Of a DNA stretch of 64,000 nt, positions 11,330 to 23,800 are shown one piece after another (the first letter of the stretch is position 1; each line of letters begins with the position of its first letter). This DNA is from Branchiostoma lanceolatum (lineage: Eukaryota; Chordata; Leptocardii; Amphioxiformes; Branchiostomatidae): contig NC_089724.1 in assembly GCF_035083965.1 (NCBI RefSeq), forward strand, positions 22,906,474 through 22,970,473, given 5' to 3'. Both the position numbers and the translations under genes were made by a program. Below the pieces are notes generated by a model. The model had not been told where the DNA came from. It ran no database searches and saw only the letters and a list, made by a program, of their open reading frames with translations.

Positions 11330-14300
11330 ATGAACAGTGAGTGCTTCGGACTGGCCGAGAGGCTGGTGGACAGGACGTACGTCCAGCAGGCGCTCCAGGC
11401 CAAGCAGGCACTGACCAACCAGATCAGGGTCTTACTGGAACATGTGAGTTGGATGAATGAATATGATGTTGCGTACTAGTAGATATGATGTTGTAAACTT
11501 ACCAACTTAAAAGATGAATGCCATTTCCTTGTAGATTGTTCACTGTATCGATAGTGAGCGATACATACTTTTTTTATGTATCAAGACAAATGAATGATGA
11601 CAAAGAGCCCCTACTTTCAAAAAGATGAACAGCACAGATAAGTAAATTAATGAAATACATGATAACTTTTGCACCAACCGGAGTTGGTTTGCTTCATAGC
11701 TACAGTTTCACCAGCACTTAAGCTTAGTATTGTCATGTCAATGCTCTATAGTGAACGTGTATGTCTGTAAATATATATGTCTTAGTTAAGCTAATAAAAC
11801 ATCCTGGACTCTAATTATAAGCACTTTGGGACAGGAGGGTGCAGTAAAGCTCATTCATGCATTCATTAAGCATCTTATTGCTGCAAGCTGTATTACTAAT
11901 AAGGGACCAGTCCTGAGATTGTAGCATGTATAATGTCCTGAGATTGTAGCATGTGTGATTTTCAGAGGAAGTGGCCGGAGGAGGGTTGGGACGAGGCGAC
12001 CGTGGAGCTCTTGCTGCATGAGCTGGCGCTGATGGACAGTAACAACTTCCCCGGGAACTGTGGGGTGGGGGAGCGGGAGGCACGGGTGGCGTCCGGTCTG
12101 GTGGACAGGAGACACTTCAGGTCAGCGAGGCTTCCATATTATTCTTTGGCTTATCTCTCACCTTAAAAACCCTTTAACTGTTTAAAACAAAATCAAAACT
12201 CCCCAGCAAGATTGTATGATTAGATTATATATAATCATAACAAAACTTTGAGTACTCTTCAACACTGACTACGTCTTTCTGATCCAACACAAGATTGGAC
12301 ATTTTTAAAATGTCTTGCAGCTAGTATTGTATTATCCTGTGTTTGACCGTCAAGTTGCCAACATTCACGTACTATAAGTTGAAAATTCAGTGATTTGATC
12401 CAATTCTGTCAGCCGAGCCAAAATTTGTGGCCTTATCACACATGGCTGCTTCTGAAAGCTTGAGAAGACACAGCTAGTGATATGCCAGTCTGGGTATGGG
12501 GAAAATGTGACCTGACCCACTGACACACACTGGTGAAATGATCTGGTCTACTTGAGGATCAAGGGGACACCACAGATGTTAAAGGGGTCTCTCTATTGGA
12601 CAGAACTAGAACAACAACAAACAAACAAAAATACAACGAAACAAAGCAATTATGGTGGGACAAAAAGGTATCATTGTGATAGAGCTAGCCACAACAGAAT
12701 TACATTGTACAGTACATACTTCTAAGTGCCCAGGGTAGCTCCGATCCTAGGATTCAAGAAGCAATAACCAATCACAATCATACATATTTCTGACAATTGA
12801 CAGTTATTGCTTCATTTTATTCTTATCTTATTTCTACCTCACTTATAGACTTGGTCATGGCATTGGTAGATCAGGGGACATCTCTGCCATTCAGCCTAAG
12901 GCAGCTGGTTCCAGTCTACTCAACAGGCTGGCCAATATATTTGCTCTGGACGTCATCAAACTGGCAGGTAGGTGCCAGGTCATCAGAGCATACGGTCAAA
13001 ACTGCCCAAGAATACCAATCATGATGTGGTCACTGTAGACAGGATTCTTAATGCTTGTTTCAATTGGAAGAATTATTTAAGCAACCACCTAAAATTCATG
13101 ACATTGGCCAAGTGGACCTTATGTACAGGTGTCATGATGTGCATTCCATGTGTCAATCCAGGTGTGAGAGCAGCAGCTGCATGTGTGCTTGTTCCCATGG
13201 CAACAGGGATGGGCATCGTCCTGTGTCTGCTGACCCTTCGTCACCAGCGTCCGCAGGCCAAGTACGTCCTCTGGCCACGGATTGACCAAAAGTCATGCTT
13301 TAAGGCCATTAAAACGGCAGGTGGGTTTTATTGCTGCTCACTTACCCCCATATCACAGGGCACCACTGCTGTCTTTATGTTGGTTGTATGCTTTTACATT
13401 CCGTTTTATTTCTGATTATTAATTTGAATATAAAAGAGACATTTTTGAAATGAAAATACATTGTGTTGTGTACATTGTATTTGTCTTTAACTTGACTCTT
13501 CAACTTTCTTGTCACTACCATGTACATTTGAGGTTGTTATTTTCCATTCCATTGAAAAACCTAAGAAACAGTACACTTGATTGTCTTGGACATAGAAGAT
13601 TTCTGAACACCATGTTGTCCTCACCAGGTTTTGAGGCTGTAGTGATAGAGAACAGGCTGGAGGGTGATGAGCTGAGGACAGACCTGGCAGCTGTGGAGGA
13701 CAAACTACAGGAGTTAGGGGCAGACAACGTTCTCTGTGTGTACTCAACAACCAGCTGCTTTGCACCCAGGGTGCCCGACAGGTAACTCACGCTGAAGACC
13801 TCGTCTTTTAGTTAGATATTACTCATCATCATATCTGTGTAATTCTTTGCCTTTACATGTACCTTTTTTTTATCATTTACAGAGTTCTCCTGCAATCTAA
13901 TGCTCAGTTTCTTTACTATATGATTTCAAACATGTAGATAGGTGTGGAGCAGCATTGATATGATGCAAAATAGCAATACAAAATTGCAAAGCACTAATGG
14001 TATACAGTGTTAAAAGAAGTGTACTGTTATGTCCCAGATTAGAGGAGCTTGCTGAGCTGTGTAAGAAGTATGACGTACCTCACGTGATCAACAATGCCTA
14101 CGGTGTCCAGTCATCCAAGTGTATGCACCTTATACAGCAGGTGAGCTGGGCTTTGATAATCTGTTTATATGTTTCCAGCATAGGAGTACAAAATGGTAAC
14201 ATCTAATTACAATCTCAGATTTTGCAAGTAACTTCTTATTTTAGTATTTACATTTTTCAGGATGTTACTTTTGATTAATGTTCTTCCTGTGATTTCTTTG

Positions 14301-15914
14301 TCACCATGACAACAGGCCTGCAGGGTAGGGAGAGTTGATGCTTTCATCCAGAGCACAGATAAGAACTTCATGGTGCCGGTGGGAGGGTCCATCATAGCCG
14401 GACCTGACGAGAGATTCATCGCTGAGGTCAGCAAAATGTACCCAGGTACAGTGCATGGATCATTAACTGTTACTAGTATTTGATTATTCTTCTATGTATA
14501 CATTGTTACAGAGCTAAGTTCTCCTTATCCAAAAGTCTAAAGGAAAATATTCTCCCTTAAATGACATATGAAACTAGACGCTGCATCCAGCAGCAAGGAT
14601 AATATATAGCTTTCACCTTGCTCCTTCAAATTTTGAAAAATGAATTTCCAGGCTTAAAGGAACTACCGGTAATCCCCATGCTTGCAGGAGCAGCTCTTGA
14701 ATAGTGTTTGAAGATGTTGCAGTGTACCTGTGTTGTTGTAAAACATGTGCTATTGTCTATCACAGGTCGGGCCTCTGCCTCTCCATCCATAGACCTGTTC
14801 ATCACTCTGTTGTCACTGGGGAGGAGTGGCTACAAGAAGCTCCTGGCAGAGCGAAAGGTAAAGGTTACTTGTGGTGGAGTGAGAGGGAAAGGTACTGTGG
14901 TTGTGTTTGTTGAAACATGTACCGGTACCTGTAGTACAGTGATTTTATAGTGCTGTGTTCAGATTAGATGTGTCGCTCTCAAAGAAAACCAAACAAAGTG
15001 CCTTTCCTTTCAGGAAATGTTTCAGTACTTGTCAGCAGAGCTGTCCAGGGTGGCAGAAGAGAAAGGAGAGAGGCTTCTAAAAACACCTCACAACCCAATC
15101 TCAATGGGTAGGTAATCTGCTGCAAAAGTATGCAGATTAATATAAAAAATGTCCACAAGTATTGTGTTCTTCCTTTTGACAATATTCTGTTCTGCTATAT
15201 CATCAATGTTGAGTTAACTAGACTAATGTATTCCTTTACTCCAGCCATGTCTCTGACAGGCAGCGCAGCAGGGCATGATGGGAAGGACGTGACCCAGCTG
15301 GGAGCCATGCTGTTCACCAGATGTGTATCAGGGACAAGGTCAGAGCTCCGGGTATTTATTTGAACTTCACAGGAAAGATGTGTGGCTTCCTGTACTATCA
15401 CATGATAGACAGCTACCCTCCCACATATTGTAGGATGAAATACAGATTAAGTGAAGACTTTTACTGTCACATCCACAATCAAAAGTGTTTTTTTTCTTGT
15501 CTAACTCATGTATATAACGTTACAGAGGAAGGGTAAAGAAGGGGTCAAAGAACAAACCTGACATACTACATTTTGTTGAGTATTAGCTTACATTTCCATC
15601 ATCACACCCCAAACTACAACTTCCTTTCCAGAGTTGTGGCTCCTGGGTCAGACAAGGACATTGCAGGTCACACATTCAGGAACTTCGGGGCTCACCACGA
15701 TAACTACCCCTGCGCCTACCTGACTGCCGCTGCTGCTGTGGGCATGACAAAAACAGATGTGGACGCTTTCATCAAGAGACTGGGCAAGGTTCTGGGGAAA
15801 TCCAAAAGTAGGAGCGATGAGAGAGAAGGCAGTTTTGCTGGTGCAGCTGAACCAGAGGAGCAGGGCAGTGTTGAGTCAACAGCTGACACATTGGACTGTT
15901 CAGATGAAAGATGA
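11330..15914 (+). CDS. SEPSECS: O-phosphoseryl-tRNA(Sec) selenium transferase (Sep-tRNA:Sec-tRNA synthase)
   Basis: Exons: 11330-11443, 11966-12120, 12849-12967, 13162-13320, 13628-13781, 14038-14140, 14316-14445, 14766-14857, 15014-15107, 15245-15338, 15632-15914. They join into 498 residues, close to the human 501. The enzyme is PLP-dependent and converts phosphoseryl-tRNA(Sec) to selenocysteinyl-tRNA(Sec) using selenophosphate, the last step of selenocysteine synthesis. Landmark residues fall at the same numbers as in human: Arg75 ([10 protein letters not shown]), Arg97-Ser98 and Gln105 ([17 protein letters not shown]), the PLP-binding Lys284 ([12 protein letters not shown]) and Arg313 (GRASASPS). 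Long blocks such as [19 protein letters not shown] and [12 protein letters not shown] are near-identical to vertebrates. Relative to human, the C-terminal tail differs after [10 protein letters not shown], and a few residues are missing after [12 protein letters not shown]. It is divergent from TTC1. Introns are 196-731 bp and the exons show no frameshift. Confidence 0.97.
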
Positions 15915-17481
15915 AGAATTTCAGCTGCATGTATCAATGTAGAAGTCGTAGCAGTGTCCTTGAACTTGCTCTAGTCTAATTAGAAATTCCACTTTTTGCA
16001 TTTTGTTTTGCTATTTCGTCAATTGCTCAAATCACTTTGCTTGTTTTTTTCATGACTTTTTAGTATATCATATGTAAATCCAACACCTGATGCCCAGCCT
16101 TCATTTTAAAACAATACACATTTACCTGGGTTACGCTATGATAGACAGGTCTGATTTCCAAAGCATCAACCTTACACTAACATCAATGTACTGTCCCTTG
16201 ACTCAAGGGAAGGTTCAACACGGATTCATATCATCCAATGACATTTGCTCACTTGGTCCCATCAAAAGTGCCAAAAGCGAAACTTACGGAGCAAAGGTTT
16301 CTGGTGCAATAGTTTACAAAGCTGTTAAGTAATGTAATATAATGCTATAGCATTGAAAAAATTCAAAATTGCCCAAGTCTTTTTCATGGTCTTGTTGTAA
16401 CAAAACCAATTACAATATTGCAGTTGCTGGCAACTTTGATTGGTCAAATACCATTTCCGACAGATCATTAAAGGAATGATCCTAACACTGACATCTTCAT
16501 ATCCTACTTATTAACTTCCTGAATGTATGTGATTGCCGTATATTACAATTCTGTCTGACCGTGACGAACATTCATGGCTGGGGTACCATCACCCGTCACT
16601 AGGGAGCGCTTCTTGACTGCCCAAAGACGTGTGTGACGTACTATCAGTCGTCACTAGGGGGCGCATCATGTCTTTTATGTCTGAGTCACACATTTTAGGA
16701 AGTCATCTTGAGGTGTTCACACAATGTAAGTAAATTGACGTCCAATTAATCGTTCGTTACTGAAACAATTTAAAGAGATTTTGCATCTACATGTAACTTC
16801 AGTTCCTAGTATTCATAACATACTTTAGATATGAAGAATGAATCATGATGCAGATTTAACCGTAACATATTCTAAAAACCTGGGCATCACTGATGGCTTT
16901 ATTTCAATGTCAATACAACATGTGTATTAACCTTCTCCCTGCTGCCTAATACCGTAACCAATAGAGAATTGGGTGCCAACCGGCTACTTCAGTGTGCTAG
17001 AGGTTAATAGTACCCAAACATGCTTATGTTTAAACCCGTACATTTCCACGGCTCCCGAAGACTAACGCGATTACTTCTGATGACGGAATGGTGCCCAGAT
17101 AGGGTCTTGTAGAATCGTGACAGAAGGGAACAAAAGTAAACAACATGCCTTTCTTCTTCTAAGACAAGGACACATGGAAATCTCATGTTTTTTCATCAAT
17201 TTCAACAGGCGAAATTCTTCCCCATTGCTACCAGCATTGAGCACTACGCCCAAATAGCAGTCACTTCCCAACATCGGATAGTAAACCTGCCGCTATAAAT
17301 CCTTCTGCAGCGCCCGCGGTACTCAGTCCGTAAGTCCGTAAAGTAAAACCATGGCAGTGGCACTTCTATCTATGCAACAAAATGTAATTTAGACTAGAGT
17401 AATCAACACAACGTCCAATTCTCGGTCTTTTTTGTTCACCCTCATTTCAGTTAGAATAGTTAGCTAAGCAAACAACAGCCA
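15915..17481. other. Convergent intergenic region, SEPSECS / TRIM-MATH
   Basis: No gene recognised. It holds two CTCF-like motifs (16594-16609 and 16649-16664) and a plus-strand TATAAAT (17294-17300) followed about 28 bp later by an initiator-like CTCAGT. The remainder is AT-rich 3' flanking DNA; the small reading frames have no family features. Confidence 0.5.
16594..16664 (+). promoter_or_regulatory. Two tandem CTCF-like motifs
   Basis: CGTCACTAGGGAGCGC (16594-16609) and CGTCACTAGGGGGCGC (16649-16664) differ at one base and lie 55 bp apart in the same orientation. The core CACTAGGGGGCGC matches the well-known bilaterian CTCF motif core (CCASYAGRKGGC). Binding is inference. They sit between the 3' ends of SEPSECS and the TRIM gene, a plausible boundary position. 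Confidence 0.5.
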
Positions 17482-19901
17482 CTACGCCTTTAGCAACATG
17501 TAGAAACCTTCATTAGAGTCCATTCCCTTGCTTCGTACTTTCACACACGCCTCCATCGTGACCCTGTCATTACGAATGTACCCGTTCTCTTCATCGCAGA
17601 TAGCTTTCCATGCAATGAACCTGGGGTAGCCCCAGGGCCGGTCCTTCTCTAGGAACTTGTGATCCATGTGTACGCTATGGCTATTCACACCGGCCTTTTT
17701 CGGGAGTATCCTGAAGTCCACCGACGCATCGCAGGGCCAGACGCTGTCCTGTGTGTATCTTTTACACCCCAGGAACACGCCGAGCGTCTCGAACTGGTTC
17801 TTTCCCTCCTCGTCCTCTGGGCTGTACTCGGGTTCACACTCCAGGTTCATAAGGAAGTTGTTGAAGAAGAAGGTTGGGCTGGAGGCGGTGTCTTGGAGGG
17901 ACGTGAAGTCTTCCACCGTGAACTTGAACGTTCCTTCTGTCCGCTGTACCATCTCTGCGATCTCGTCTGAAAAATGATATGGATAAGTGTGAATACTTTC
18001 CTTACCAAAAAAGTACATCATATTTAAAGTACGAAAATGTTTTACAAAAGTACGGTGAAAAGATTAAAAGTGCTCCACCATAATTTGCGAACTCCACACT
18101 CGACGCTACATGCCTGTTGCAAAACTGGTATTTAGGAAGCCCCTATATCACTAAACCCGCGACACGTTGGCGACCTCCTGCGTCCTAAATTGGATTTTTG
18201 TAACCCTTGACTTTATAATGGGGATATCATGCAAAACGTACAAGTATTACTACAAGGACCACAAAACACAGAAAACGTCAACAGGTTCGATTTTTATCGA
18301 TGAAATTCGTTGAGCGCGCTGTCAAATCGCTCGGTCGCAGCGAGGTCGCCAACGTGTCGCGGGTCCAGTGAGATATATGGACCTGGTTTTATGGAATGAT
18401 GGCATCCTTTCGACACCCCTAAACTGTTCATGATGCCTGCGCACGAACTAAAAGGCGCCTGAATTTTGAAACCTAAATGAAATCTATGCGATCTAAGCCA
18501 ACCTTTGCCCAACCCAACCCTTGCCTAACCCAATTGCCCAACCCAACCCTGCCCGACATCGATGGCATACCAGTCGATAATAATGCCATGTCGGCATTGT
18601 CACAAATATTTGCCTGTAGTTCAGAACCACAATGTCTTTGTCATGAATGTTCTTTTTGGTTTTAGCTTCTAGGTTTAGGCCACTACACCATGTCCCTACT
18701 CTTTTTCCAGAAAAATGTTGGGCTTTTTTAAATGCTCTAAGTGCACTACTAGTTATTCTAAAGAAATGCAGAATAAATGATTGGCTTTCCTACCGTCTTC
18801 CATCCACAGAACCTCTCTGACTTCTTCCAGCAGCCTGTTGAGTTCCATGTCGTACACGTCAGCCCAGACCGAGGTCAGGTCGGGGGCGTACTGCTCCGTG
18901 CGGCGTGAACACCTCACTCCCTCACTCAGACTCGCCCTCATCTGGTGGAACGCCGCGGCGACTTCCGCATCAGAACCTCTGATCAGAATGTTCTCCGCGT
19001 AGGTACAGCCATTGCTGAGTCTGGATCTGTAGGAGTCGACTTTCTCCTTCATGGTGTCCATCTCTTTGATCTTGACGGCAGCCTTGGTCTTCGTCATCTC
19101 TAGCGCTTTCTCTTTGAGCTGGTCGATGTTGTGCGCCAACTCCTCAAATTTCTTTTCCAGTCGCTGACAGGTGTCTTCGTTTTTCTTGAGGAAGTCGGCC
19201 TTCTTCCTTTCTATGTCGTGTGATTTGCGGTCTAAGATGCCTTTGTGTCGAGTCGCTTCGTCGATGTGATGCTGAATATCCCGCCGAAGTTCCTCTGACG
19301 TGGCCTTGAGCCTGCTGATCTCGTGTTTGGGGAGGCTGTGGTCTAAGACCGTGCAGTTGTGGCAGACCGGGATCTCACACGTCTTACAGAAGAACCTGAT
19401 CTTCTCCCCCTCGTGGCTGTCGCAGGTCGGGCCGTTCTTCAGCTCGGGAGACTCATCGAACAGACCCTTCTTCATGTCGTCGAAACTGACGACGAGGTGA
19501 CCTCTGAAGACCTTCATCTTGCGGTGGGCGGCCACGCAGCTCCTGCACAGGAAGTCGTTGCAGATGACACATCGTGAAGTCGCCGTCTTTTTGTCCTCAC
19601 AACCCTCACAGGGAATATTCCCTGTCCCTTTTAGCACCCTTTTCTTTGCACCAACTGTCGCCACAAGATTCGATATGAAAGAGTCGTCCTTCAGTCGGGA
19701 AACGCCATCTTGGGGGAGGGGAGTTGTCAGTGAGCACACAGGGCACGTGATTTCAGCCGTCCCTTCGGGCACGCGCTTCGATAAACAGGCCTCACAGAAG
19801 GTGTGCAAGCAGCCGAGCAGCTTGGGTTGGCTGTACGTCCGGAAACAGACCTGGCACTCCAAGAACTCATCGCTGATGTCCTTTAAGATGTCAGACGACA
19901 T
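17482..19901 (-). CDS. RING-B-box-coiled-coil-MATH protein (TRIM37-type E3 ubiquitin ligase)
   Basis: Two coding exons, 19901-18794 and 17966-17482, join in phase (GA|C codon split) into 530 residues. Residues 16-56 form a C3HC4 RING (CQVCF, CLHTFCEAC, CPVC). Residues 98 to about 140 are a first B-box (CEGC...CVIC..FLCRSC) and about 158-200 a second (CDSHEGEKIRFFCKTC... HNC..LDHS). A long charged coiled coil follows to about residue 300. The second exon encodes a MATH/TRAF-like domain: FKFTVEDF, SPTFFFNNFLMNLECEPEY, ASVDFRIL, then WGYPRFIAWKAI and NGYIRNDRVTMEACVKV, matching the typical SWGFxKFI..GYLVNDTxTIE pattern. Among vertebrate TRIMs this order is characteristic of TRIM37, but this protein lacks its long C-terminal tail, so I give no symbol. 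RING-type ubiquitin transfer is expected from the intact zinc ligands. The substrate is unknown. Confidence 0.85.
18138..18385. mobile_element. MITE-like terminal inverted repeats in the TRIM-MATH intron
   Basis: Positions 18155-18177 and 18342-18364 are perfect 23-bp inverted repeats containing GCGACACGTTGGCGACCTC. Matching continues imperfectly outward into CTATATCACT / AGTGAGATATATGG. The element is about 240 bp, has no coding capacity, and lies wholly in the only coding intron of the TRIM gene. No clear target duplication was resolved. Confidence 0.65.
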
Positions 19902-20889
19902 GGTGGCACAGCTAGACTGTCACGCCCTCGCAATCCGACCTGTCGTTTCAGCGTGTATAATATTTGACACGCTTCTGGCAACTCCCTCGCCCGGGTCAAA
20001 CCAAACACTCCACATTGCTCTTTGGGATGGCAGCCACTGGAACGACCAGTTCTTTTCGCTGATACAAGCGTGTTTTAAATGTTACACCCTGCACGATGAT
20101 TTAACGCACTGCTACACTCACACAATAGGCATTCTTCATCGGTAACTGGTGTATTAAAGTAAACACAGTAAGCAAGACAGACGAAATGAGAGAAACGGAG
20201 AATGCTTGTTAAACTTTCAACAAGGACAATTTTGACCAACTGGAGTTTTCGAGGACTTAACAATATGCAAAATGACCATTTTCTAATACTTAATTCTGAT
20301 AGGTGTTAGTTAAACCCTAACATTAGTTCACATGAAAAAATTGCTTAATTGATTTAAATCCATTTAACAGACACTGGACCAATTATGGAGTCCTCGGCAC
20401 AGTCAGCAGGGTACAAAATGGCATAATTATCACACAATCTTAGCTACAGGAAGAAATAACCATCTCACAAAACTAGAACACATATGGCACAAAAATGACA
20501 GACTGACGCAACCTTTTGCAATGACTATACATATTAATGCCATAATTCTTCCCTGTACTGGAAAACCTTATTTTGCACTGACAGGAGGTTGGAAAGTATT
20601 TCAACAGTGTAAATAACAAACTTATTCTCAAGTTAGAATCAATATGTACATTTGTACTTTCAGCACAATCAAACATTACGTAAGTAGTCTATGTCCTTTA
20701 GTGGTACTGCACTAGTTTTTTCTTCACTTTTCCATTGAATTGTTAGAAACAATAGGTTCTCTACAATAAGCTTTCACACTAAAGATATCTTAAGAATACA
20801 AAGTTTATTACATGGGTACACAAAAGACTATGCATGGTGTTATGTGGATTCAGCATTCTTTGCTGCCGCCTTGAATCCGCCTGATCTTT
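19902..20889. other. Intergenic, TRIM promoter side / prominin 3' flank
   Basis: This interval joins the start of the TRIM gene to the stop of prominin, both minus-strand. The part next to 19901 is presumably the TRIM 5' UTR and promoter; that next to 20890 is the prominin 3' UTR. TTTATT at about 20805 reads as AATAAA on the minus strand, about 85 bp past the prominin stop, and is a credible polyadenylation signal. No other gene seen. Confidence 0.5.
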
Positions 20890-23800
20890 TTACCATTCAG
20901 AGTCTGGAGAAGCGTACAGTTGTGATGTCCTGGCATCGCTGCTGGGCCTGAAAATGGGAGGGAAGCAGAATCAAAGGAATGAAAGTAAGACGAGCATGAA
21001 AAACGTGATTTACTTCTGCTTAGATCAGACAAATCATAATGTGTTGCAGTTACTTCTTCATAGTGTGATAACTCAGTATTCTCCATAAACCTTGATACCA
21101 CTCAATGGGCTTTTAAAAAGTGTGATGCCATAGTGATGAATACTAAGTTTTAATAATTTGACCTACACCACCCTACAATGTGCTACAGATGTACATTTTG
21201 CATCTGATGTAAGATTGTAAGTCCAATGTTTTACTTACATCTGTAGCCATTATTCCACTGACCCAGCCTAAATCACAGAGTCCATCTCCCTGCCAGGTAT
21301 CAGAGATAAAACGACTTCAGACAATGATGACCAGTAATCAGAATATCATTATTGTATCTGCAGTGTCATCAACCATGGCTGAGTAAGGACCTCAAAACCT
21401 GCCCGACAGACCAACAGAACTCACTCAAAAATGTGGTTGATGCAATGAATAAACAATGTAATTTCATCCCAGCCATCATAGAAAATATCCTTATCTGTGT
21501 ACTCACAGTGCCCTGTTCTGCTCAATCCGGTTATTTCGTCTGAAGCTCGAAGACAAGCGGCGGTAGTAACCGCTGGCCCCTGATAATGGTATGGGCATCC
21601 CCGACTGCCAGCTGAAGTCATACAGGAGGTATGAATATGTATAACTTTGTATGTAGCACAAGAAGTACTGATTCAATGATTCAAATACTGGTTCAGAGCA
21701 AGGAGTTGTTCAGAGTAAATGTTTCTACAATTACATTATGGAAGTCAAAACAGAGAATGGTTGATTTGGCTTGGTTCTGGTATGATGTATCATAATCAAG
21801 GCCTGAATAGTGCCACATTATACAGACAAGTCCTGTCTGTGCTTACGTCTCACTGTACCTGATGGCCTCTTCATCACCAGGCTGCACCCGACGGTAGTAC
21901 TTCTGCAGACGGACACTCAGCACGATGCTGGGCACCAGACAGGCCACCGCAACGGCAAAGGACAGCCACAGGGCATTCTGACAAACAGGGTGAGAAGGGC
22001 GAAATGTTGTATGTGGCTGATTTCAGGAGTAGAAATCAACCAGAGAGTAGGACTTCCATAACAGGGAGATGCCAGCTTAACACTGACATCAATGTGCTGG
22101 AGTGTTCATCTAACGTCCATTCAGCACCAAGGACAGAGATACATAATTAACTGGAAGGGATGGCTTCAAACAGAGAAAATCTGTAACAATAAAGTGTTGA
22201 AGCAAGATAGAAGTTAGTGAAAAGACAATGACACAGTTCTTTATTACTTCATGCTCTATTTAACATATGCAAGACCATGTGCAAGACCATGAATGAGTGA
22301 GTGAGTGAGTGTTTATCACACTCTCTGCAGGTTCCTGTCATTGTACTTACAAGTCCCTCTCCAAAGTACGCACAGACGATGCCGACCACTGCATCAAAGA
22401 TGTTGCTGAGTATCTGACACCTCCCTATATCTTCCTGCACACGCCGCACACCTTCATCCACAAGCTGTGTGCCATACTCGGTCAGACGGGACACAACATC
22501 ATTGATACCCTGAAATACGAAGTTCAAAATACGTTCTGTGTCAAAGAAATAGATGTGTATTAAGACATAATAGTATAGACATCAGAGGAAATAGTTTGGG
22601 AGATTTTGATAACAAGCATTCAGCTTAGAAATTATTCTAAAGGCCTACCAAGGAAAAAAAGGCATGTCATAGATGTAAGAGTACCTGGGTCAGTAAGGTC
22701 ATTGCGCTGTCCTGGAGCAAGTTAGAGAGGTCATCCACTGCAGAGATAGAGCCAGCAACGCTGGTCTGGAGGCAAGGATAGGAAAGGTCAAGTTTAGCAC
22801 AATGTAAAATGTCAAAGTATGGAGTTTTTCAACTGTTTGGTCATGAGAGGGAACATATCCAGTCGACAAAATGGTGTGCAACAACGTGTACGTATCAAGA
22901 GAAAGTGAAATTCTTCAAGCAGAGTGGAGCATGATACATGGACTTTGTGTATCAAATGCTGATTCTGAGCGTATCATTAGAGGGTTGATGGTGGAAAAGA
23001 CTCTAACAGTCAAAAGAAAAGTGATTTTAAATAGTTAGCGTGGCTTTTATTATGCATTGTGCCATCTAGTTATGAATATAATTAAGCAACACTTACTAAT
23101 AGGTTAGTGGGCAAACTAAACAGCATTAAAAAAAGAGAAAAACTCTTACTTGTACTGTGTTGATGCTCGCATTCACTGTTGTGATGCTGACACCAAAAGA
23201 TGCCTGGAAAGAGAGATTGCTTATTAAAAGAGAATTGTATTGTTACAATAATATTCTTCCTGGAGTCAGAGTCATTTCTTAACATCCTGACATAAAAATC
23301 TAATCTTTGGTGAAATACAGAAAACTTTGTTAACTTCAGACAACTTCTTTCTAAATTTCTTCAAGGCTTGACATTTTGTGGCTGTTTTTTTATACCATGA
23401 GTGGGTCCAGTTGAAGTGTGAGCAGAGACTGGAGGGTCGTCAGGTCAGAGGCAACCTCCCTCAGATCAGCTGCAAGGTCCTGGGGAGAGGAACATTGTTT
23501 GCTACAGGAAGTAAATTACTCTCCTCAGATTGCAATTATATACAAAAGCCTGATTCTAATCTAATCTGCACTGGCCTTTTTAAATTCACCTTAAACTTTG
23601 TCCATGGTGGATTAGTACATCTAACTCCCTCTGATGTTTTTATATTTTGCAGCCTTTCGTCACTTAGACTTTGTTCAGATATGTACATATACCTTTTCTG
23701 TCACTGTAAGTCAAGTCAAGTATGTTGCAAGTGAAATACACATTTTCTCTTAAATTCTTTTGCTAATATTTTATTTTCTTAAACTTTTTAATGCTATACC

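Noticed and set aside
22249..22563. Plus-strand frame opposite a prominin exon as a separate gene
   Set aside because: It is a shadow of the minus-strand exon 22509-22351, which encodes conserved prominin sequence.
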